DNA of 64,000 bases from Hippophae tibetana (Eukaryota > Streptophyta > Magnoliopsida > Rosales > Elaeagnaceae), in assembly GCA_037013495.1 (NCBI GenBank), contig CM072810.1, forward strand, positions 36,981,843 through 37,045,842. The letters run 5' to 3'. Under the pieces are notes generated by a model. It searched no databases and was not told the origin of the DNA. It worked only from the letters and a program-made list of their open reading frames with translations. A program made the position numbers and the translations under genes. Each line of letters begins with the position of its first letter. Position 1 is the first letter of the stretch. Below are positions 53,068 to 62,500 of the stretch, piece by piece.

Positions 53068-55410
53068 ATGATAGCAATCCACTTTCGCGGATGGAAAGAG
53101 CTTGACTTTATAGACATCAAGTATAGTTGTACGAGCGAAGCTATTTTGACACAATTGTTAGAAATGATGAATCTATTACCAATGAAGAGAAAATATCTAT
53201 ACCTTCCCATAGATTTACTAAATTTCTTAGAAAGAATAAACCCGTTTTTAGTGATTTAAAAAAAAGGTAATCCGAGCTCTAAAATGATTATTTCAATGAA
53301 TTTATAGTTGTATTTCTTCCAAGCGACTTCAAACAATTTGGAGACCACTCATATAGGCATTTGAGAAAAAAACAAAATCTAGAACTATGCAGTTGAACAT
53401 AAATTTTGAACTCTATATCATGCAAGAGGATGAAACTTTGAACAAATTCTACGAAGGTTTTTCAAACATTATCAACTACTCGTAAAATTTGGATAGACCT
53501 ATTTGGAAAAAAAAAGTAGATTGAGAAAATTGTTGTTAGCCTACATTATCATTTTCAAGAAAAAGATACCTTGCTTAAATCCTTATTGAAGGCCTGTGAA
53601 CTTACTGTTAAATGAATCAGTTGGGAAATTATTCGAACTGCATTATTTGTTGCCAAGATGATAGCAATCGACTTTCGCGGATGGAAAGAGCTTGACATTA
53701 TAGACATCAAGTATAGTGGTACGAGCGAATTAAATTTTGACACAATTATTAGAAATGATGAATCTAATACCAATGAAGAGAAAATATCTATACTTTCCCA
53801 TAGATTTACTAAATTTCCTAGAAAGAATAAACCCGTTTTTAGGGATTTAAGAAAAAGGTAATCCGAGCTCTAAAATGATTATTTCAATGAATTTATAGTT
53901 GTATTTCTTCCAAGAAACTTCAAACATTTTGGAGGCCACTTATATAGGCATTTGAACAAAAAACTAAATCTAGAACTATGCAGCTGAACATAAATTTTGA
54001 ACTCTATATCGTGCAAGAGGATGAAACTTTGAACAAATTCTATGCAGGTTTTTGAATCATTATCAACTACCCGTACAATTTGGATGGACCTATTTGGGAA
54101 AAAAAGTAGATTGAGAAAATTGTTGTTAGCCTACATTATCATTTTCAAGAAAACGATACCTTGCTTAAATCCATATAGAAGGCCTGTGAACATACTGTTA
54201 AATGAATCAGTTGCAAAATTATTTGAACTGCATTATTTGTTGCCAAGATGATAGCAATCCCCTTTCGTGGACAGAAACAACTTGACTTTATATACATCAA
54301 GTATAGTGGTACGAGCGAAGGTATTTTGACACAATTGTTAGAAATGATGAAACTAATACCAATGAAGAGAAAATATCTATACTTTCCCATAGATTTACTA
54401 AATTTCTTAGAAAGAATAAACCCGTTTTTAGGGATTTAAGAAAAAGGTAATCCGAGCTCTAAAATGATTATTTCAATGAATTTATAGTTGTATTTCTTCC
54501 AAGAAACTTCAAACATTTTGGAGGCCACTTATATAGGCATTTGAACAAAAAACTAAATCTAGAACTATGCAGCTGAACATAAATTTTGAACTCTATATCG
54601 TGCAAGAGGATGAAACTTTGAACAAATTCTATGCAGGTTTTTGAATCATTATCAACTACCCGTACAATTTGGATGGACCTATTTGGGAAAAAAAGTAGAT
54701 TGAGAAAATTGTTGTTAGCCTACATTATCATTTTCAAGAAAACGATACCTTGCTTAAATCCATATAGAAGGCCTGTGAACATACTGTTAAATGAATCAGT
54801 TGCAAAATTATTTGAACTGCATTATTTGTTGCCAAGATGATAGCAATCCCCTTTCGTGGACAGAAACAACTTGACTTTATATACATCAAGTATAGTGGTA
54901 CGAGCGAAGGTATTTTGACACAATTGTTAGAAATGATGAAACTAATACCAATGAAGAGAAAATATCTATACTTTCCCATAGATTTACTAAATTTCTTAGA
55001 AAGAATAAACCCGTTTTTAGGGATTTAAGAAAAAGTAATCCGAGCTCTAAAATAATTATTGCAATGAATTTATAGTGGTATTTCTTCCAAGAAACTTCAA
55101 ACATTTTGGAGACCACTCATATATGCACTTGAACAAAAAACTAAATCTGGAACTATGCAGCTGAACATAAATTTTGAACTCTATATCGTGCAAGAGGATG
55201 AAACTTTGAACAAATTCTATGCAGGTTTTTGAATCATTATCAACTACCCGTACAATTTGGGAAAAAAAGTAGATTGAGAAAATTGTTGTTAGCCTACATT
55301 ATCATTTTCAAGAAAAAGATACCTTGCTTAAATCCATATAGAAGGCCTGTGAACTTACTGTTAAATGAATCAGTTGCGAAATTATTCGAACTGCATTATT
55401 TGTTGCCAAG
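53068..55410 (+). repeat. HOR-D unit 3 expanded to four monomers (2343 bp)
   Basis: Anchors 53068 (deletion), 53658 (C), 54248 (QQ) and 54837 (QQ). The first QQ head is followed by a C-type tail (AAGAAAAAGGTAATCC, then GGAGGCCACTT), and then by a second QQ head with the usual QQ tail (AAGAAAAAGTAATCC). The 589 bp made of C tail plus QQ head is thus present twice in tandem (about 53852-54440 and 54441-55029). Confidence 0.9.
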
Positions 55411-57753
55411 ATGATAGCAATCCACTTTCGCGGATGGAAAGAGCTTGACTTTATAGACATCAAGTATAGTTGTACGAGCGAAGCTATTTTGACACAATTG
55501 TTAGAAATGATGAATCTATTACCAATGAAGAGAAAATATCTATACCTTCCCATAGATTTACTAAATTTCTTAGAAAGAATAAACCCGTTTTTAGTGATTT
55601 AAAAAAAAGGTAATCCGAGCTCTAAAATGATTATTTCAATGAATTTATAGTTGTATTTCTTCCAAGCGACTTCAAACAATTTGGAGACCACTCATATAGG
55701 CATTTGAGAAAAAAACAAAATCTAGAACTATGCAGTTGAACATAAATTTTGAACTCTATATCATGCAAGAGGATGAAACTTTGAACAAATTCTACGAAGG
55801 TTTTTCAAACATTATCAACTACTCGTAAAATTTGGATAGACCTATTTGGAAAAAAAAAGTAGATTGAGAAAATTGTTGTTAGCCTACATTATCATTTTCA
55901 AGAAAAAGATACCTTGCTTAAATCCTTATTGAAGGCCTGTGAACTTACTGTTAAATGAATCAGTTGGGAAATTATTCGAACTGCATTATTTGTTGCCAAG
56001 ATGATAGCAATCGACTTTCGCGGATGGAAAGAGCTTGACATTATAGACATCAAGTATAGTGGTACGAGCGAATTAAATTTTGACACAATTATTAGAAATG
56101 ATGAATCTAATACCAATGAAGAGAAAATATCTATACTTTCCCATAGATTTACTAAATTTCCTAGAAAGAATAAACCCGTTTTTAGGGATTTAAGAAAAAG
56201 GTAATCCGAGCTCTAAAATGATTATTTCAATGAATTTATAGTTGTATTTCTTCCAAGAAACTTCAAACATTTTGGAGGCCACTTATATAGGCATTTGAAC
56301 AAAAAACTAAATCTAGAACTATGCAGCTGAACATAAATTTTGAACTCTATATCGTGCAAGAGGATGAAACTTTGAACAAATTCTATGCAGGTTTTTGAAT
56401 CATTATCAACTACCCGTACAATTTGGATGGACCTATTTGGGAAAAAAAGTAGATTGAGAAAATTGTTGTTAGCCTACATTATCATTTTCAAGAAAACGAT
56501 ACCTTGCTTAAATCCATATAGAAGGCCTGTGAACATACTGTTAAATGAATCAGTTGCAAAATTATTTGAACTGCATTATTTGTTGCCAAGATGATAGCAA
56601 TCCCCTTTCGTGGACAGAAACAACTTGACTTTATATACATCAAGTATAGTGGTACGAGCGAAGGTATTTTGACACAATTGTTAGAAATGATGAAACTAAT
56701 ACCAATGAAGAGAAAATATCTATACTTTCCCATAGATTTACTAAATTTCTTAGAAAGAATAAACCCGTTTTTAGGGATTTAAGAAAAAGGTAATCCGAGC
56801 TCTAAAATGATTATTTCAATGAATTTATAGTTGTATTTCTTCCAAGAAACTTCAAACATTTTGGAGGCCACTTATATAGGCATTTGAACAAAAAACTAAA
56901 TCTAGAACTATGCAGCTGAACATAAATTTTGAACTCTATATCGTGCAAGAGGATGAAACTTTGAACAAATTCTATGCAGGTTTTTGAATCATTATCAACT
57001 ACCCGTACAATTTGGATGGACCTATTTGGGAAAAAAAGTAGATTGAGAAAATTGTTGTTAGCCTACATTATCATTTTCAAGAAAACGATACCTTGCTTAA
57101 ATCCATATAGAAGGCCTGTGAACATACTGTTAAATGAATCAGTTGCAAAATTATTTGAACTGCATTATTTGTTGCCAAGATGATAGCAATCCCCTTTCGT
57201 GGACAGAAACAACTTGACTTTATATACATCAAGTATAGTGGTACGAGCGAAGGTATTTTGACACAATTGTTAGAAATGATGAAACTAATACCAATGAAGA
57301 GAAAATATCTATACTTTCCCATAGATTTACTAAATTTCTTAGAAAGAATAAACCCGTTTTTAGGGATTTAAGAAAAAGTAATCCGAGCTCTAAAATAATT
57401 ATTGCAATGAATTTATAGTGGTATTTCTTCCAAGAAACTTCAAACATTTTGGAGACCACTCATATATGCACTTGAACAAAAAACTAAATCTGGAACTATG
57501 CACCTGAACATAAATTTTGAACTCTATATCGTGCAAGAGGATGAAACTTTGAACAAATTCTATGCAGGTTTTTGAATCATTATCAACTACCCGTACAATT
57601 TGGGAAAAAAAGTAGATTGAGAAAATTGTTGTTAGCCTACATTATCATTTTCAAGAAAAAGATACCTTGCTTAAATCCATATAGAAGGCCTGTGAACTTA
57701 CTGTTAAATGAATCAGTTGCGAAATTATTCGAACTGCATTATTTGTTGCCAAG
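55411..57753 (+). repeat. HOR-D unit 4 (four monomers, 2343 bp)
   Basis: Anchors 55411, 56001, 56591 and 57180. Repeats the expanded unit including the duplicated QQ head and the C-tail join. In the stretches compared, the only difference noted is TGCACCTGAAC at about 57500 against TGCAGCTGAAC. Confidence 0.9.
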
Positions 57754-59506
57754 ATGATAGCAATCCACTTTCGCGGATGGAAAGAGCTTGACTTTATAGA
57801 CATCAAGTATAGTTGTACGAGCGAAGCTATTTTGACACAATTGTTAGAAATGATGAATCTATTACCAATGAAGAGAAAATATCTATACCTTCCCATAGAT
57901 TTACTAAATTTCTTAGAAAGAATAAACCCGTTTTTAGTGATTTAAAAAAAAGGTAATCCGAGCTCTAAAATGATTATTTCAATGAATTTATAGTTGTATT
58001 TCTTCCAAGCGACTTCAAACAATTTGGAGACCACTCATATAGGCATTTGAGAAAAAAACAAAATCTAGAACTATGCAGTTGAACATAAATTTTGAACTCT
58101 ATATCATGCAAGAGGATGAAACTTTGAACAAATTCTACGAAGGTTTTTCAAACATTATCAACTACTCGTAAAATTTGGATAGACCTATTTGGAAAAAAAA
58201 AGTAGATTGAGAAAATTGTTGTTAGCCTACATTATCATTTTCAAGAAAAAGATACCTTGCTTAAATCCTTATTGAAGGCCTGTGAACTTACTGTTAAATG
58301 AATCAGTTGGGAAATTATTCGAACTGCATTATTTGTTGCCAAGATGATAGCAATCGACTTTCGCGGATGGAAAGAGCTTGACATTATAGACATCAAGTAT
58401 AGTGGTACGAGCGAATTAAATTTTGACACAATTATTAGAAATGATGAATCTAATACCAATGAAGAGAAAATATCTATACTTTCCCATAGATTTACTAAAT
58501 TTCCTAGAAAGAATAAACCCGTTTTTAGGGATTTAAGAAAAAGGTAATCCGAGCTCTAAAATGATTATTTCAATGAATTTATAGTTGTATTTCTTCCAAG
58601 AAACTTCAAACATTTTGGAGACCACTTATATAGGCATTTGAACAAAAAACTAAATCTAGAACTATGCAGCTGAACATAAATTTTGAACTCTATATCGTGC
58701 AAGAGGATGAAACTTTGAACAAATTCTATGCAGGTTTTTGAATCATTATCAACTACCCGTACAATTTGGATGGACCTATTTGGGAAAAAAAGTAGATTGA
58801 GAAAATTGTTGTTAGCCTACATTATCATTTTCAAGAAAACGATACCTTGCTTAAATCCATATAGAAGGCCTGTGAACATACTGTTAAATGAATCAGTTGC
58901 AAAATTATTTGAACTGCATTATTTGTTGCCAAGATGATAGCAATCCCCTTTCGTGGACAGAAACAACTTGACTTTATATACATCAAGTATAGTGGTACGA
59001 GCGAAGGTATTTTGACACAATTGTTAGAAATGATGAATCTAATACCAATGAAGAGAAAATATCTATACTTTCCCATAGATTTACTAAATTTCTTAGAAAG
59101 AATAAACCCGTTTTTAGGGATTTAAGAAAAAGTAATCCGAGCTCTAAAATAATTATTGCAATGAATTTATAGTGGTATTTCTTCCAAGAAACTTCAAACA
59201 TTTTGGAGACCACTCATATATGCACTTGAACAAAAAACTAAATCTGGAACTATCAGCTGAACATAAATTTTGAACTCTATATCGTGCAAGCGGATGAAAC
59301 TTTGAACAAATTCTATGCAGGTTTTTGAATCATTATCAACTACCCGTACAATTTGGGAAAAAAAGTAGATTGAGAAAATTGTTGTTAGCCTACATTATCA
59401 TTTTCAAGAAAAAGATACCTTGCTTAAATCCATATAGAAGGCCTGTGAACTTACTGTTAAATGAATCAGTTGCGAAATTATTCGAACTGCATTATTTGTT
59501 GCCAAG
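57754..59506 (+). repeat. HOR-D unit 5, back to three monomers (1753 bp)
   Basis: Anchors 57754, 58344 and 58934. The C tail has GGAGACCACTT rather than GGAGGCCACTT, and QQ has GATGAATCTAATACC rather than GATGAAACTAATACC, so the last third is older in type than units 1-4. One base is lost in ACTATCAGCTG at about 59252, and CAAGCGGATG at about 59288 is private. Confidence 0.85.
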
Positions 59507-62500
59507 ATGATAGCAATCCACTTTCGCGGATGGAAAGAGCTTGACTTTATAGACATCAAGTATAGTTGTACGAGCGAAGCTATTTTGACACAATTGTTAG
59601 AAATGATGAATCTATTACCAATGAAGAGAAAATATCTATACCTTCCCATAGATTTACTAAATTTCTTAGAAAGAATAAACCCGTTTTTAGGGATTTAAAA
59701 AAAAGGTAATCCGAGCTCTAAAATGATTATTTCAATGAATTTATAGTTGTATTTCTTCCAAGCGACTTCAATCATTTTGGAGACCACTCATATAGGCATT
59801 TGAGCAAAAAATTAAATCTAGAACTATGCAGCTGAACATAAATTTTGAACTCTATATCATGCAAGAGGATGAAACTTTGACCAAATTCTACGCAGGTTTT
59901 TCAATCAATTTCAACTACCGGTACAATTTGGATGGACCTATTTGGAAAAAAAAGTAGATTTAGAAAATTGTTGTTAGCCTACATTATCATTTTCAAGAAA
60001 AAGATACCTTGCTTAAATCCATATAGAAGGCCTGTGAACTTACTGTTAAATGAATCAGTTGCGAAATTATTCGAACTGCATTATTTGTTGCCAAGATGAT
60101 AGCAATCCACTTTCGCGGATGGAAGGAGCTTGACTTTATAGACATCAAGTATAGTGGTACGAGCGAAGCTATTTTGACACAATTGTTAGAAATGATGAAT
60201 CTAATACCAATGAAGAGAAAATATCTATACTTTCCCATAGATTTACTAAATTTCTTAGAAAGAATAAACCCGTTTTTAGGGATTTAAAAAAAAGGTAATC
60301 CGTTCTCCAAAATGATTATTTCAATGAATTTATAGTTGTATTTCTTCCAAGCAGCTTCAAACATTGTGGAGACCACCCATATAGGTATTTGGCCAAAAAA
60401 TAAATCTAGAACTATGCAGCTGAACAAAAAATTTGAACTCTATATCATGCAAGAGGATGAAACTTTGAAAAAATTCTATGCAGGTTTTTGAATCATTATC
60501 AACTACCCGTACAATTTGAATGGACCTATTTGGGAAAAAAAGTAGATTGACAAAACTGTTGTTAGCCTACATTATCATTTTCAAGAAAGAGATACCTTGC
60601 TTAAATCCATATAGAAGGCCTGTGAACTTACTGTTAAATGAATCAGTTGCGAAATTATTCGAACTGCATTATTTGTTGCCAAGATGATAGCAATCCACTT
60701 TCGCGGATGGAAGGAGCTTGACTTTATAGACATCAAGTAGTGTGGTACGAGCGAAGCTATTTTGACACAATTGTTAGAAATGATGAATCTAATACCAATG
60801 AAGAGAAAATATCTATACTTTCCCATAGATTTACTAAATTTCTTAGAAAGAATAAACCCGTTTTTAGGGATTTAAGAAAAAGGTAATCCGAGCTCAAAAA
60901 TGATTATTTCAATGAATTTATAGTTGTATTTCTTCCAAGCAACTTCAAACATTTTGGAGACCACTTATATAGGCATTTGAACAAAAAACTAAATCTAGAA
61001 CTATGCAGCTGAACATAAATTTTGAACTCTATATCGTGCAAGAGGATGAAACTTTGAACAAATTCTATGCAGGTTTTTGAATCATTATCAACTACCCGTA
61101 CAATTTGGATGGACCTATTTGGGAAAAAAAGTAGATTGAGAAAATTGTTGTTAGCCTACATTATCATTTTCAAGAAAACGATACCTTGCTTAAATCCATA
61201 TAGAAGGCCTGTGAACATACTGTTAAATGAATCAGTTGCAAAATTATTTGAACTGCATTATTTGTTGCCAAGATGATAGCAATCCACTTTCGTGGACAGA
61301 AACAACTTGACTTTATATACATCAAGTATAGTGGTACGAGCGAAGCTATTTTGACACAATTGTTAGAAATGATGAATCTAATACCAATGAAGAGAAAATA
61401 TCTATACTTTCCCATAGATTTACTAAATTTCTTAGAAAGAATAAACCCGTTTTTAGGGATTTAAGAAAAAGTAATCCGAGCTCTAAAATAATTATTGCAA
61501 TGAATTTATAGTGGTATTTCTTCCAAGAAACTTCAAACATTTTGGAGACCACTCATATATGCACTTGAACAAAAAACTAAATCTGGAACTATGCAGCTGA
61601 ACATAAATTTTGAACTCTATATCGTGCAAGAGGATGAAACTTTGAACAAATTCTATGCAGGTTTTTGAATCATTATCAACTACCCGTACAATTTGGGAAA
61701 AAAAGTAGATTGAGAAAATTGTTGTTAGCCTACATTATCATTTTCAAGAAAAAGATACCTTGCTTAAATCCATATAGAAGGCCTGTGAACTTACTGTTAA
61801 ATGAATCAGTTGCGAAATTATTCGAACTGCATTATTTGTTGCCAAGATGATAGCAATCCACTTTCGCGGATGGAAAGAGCTTGACTTTATAGACATCAAG
61901 TATAGTTGTACGAGCGAAGCTATTTTGACACAATTGTTAGAAATGATGAATCTATTACCAATGAAGAGAAAATATCTATACCTTCCCATAGATTTACTAA
62001 ATTTCTTAGAAAGAATAAACCCGTTTTTAGGGATTTAAAAAAAAGGTAATCCGAGCTCTAAAATGATTATTTCAATGAATTTATAGTTGTATTTCTTCCA
62101 AGCAACTTTAAACAATTTGGAGACCACTCATATAGGCATTTGAGAAAAAAACTAAATCTAGAACTATGCAGTTGAACATAAATTTTGAACTCTATATCAT
62201 GCAAGAGGATGAAACTTTGAACAAATTCTACGAAGGTTTTTCAAACATTATCAACTACTCGTAAAATTTGGATAGACCTATTTGGAAAAAAAAGTAGATT
62301 GAGAAAATTGTTGTTAGCCTACATTATCATTTTCAAGAAAAAGATACCTTGCTTAAATCCTTATTGAAGGCCTGTGAACTTACTGTTAAATGAATCAGTT
62401 GGGAAATTATTCGAACTGTAATATTTGTTGCTAAGAAGATAGCAATCCACTTTCGCGGATGCAAAGAGCTTGACTTTATAGACATCAAGTATAGTGGTAC

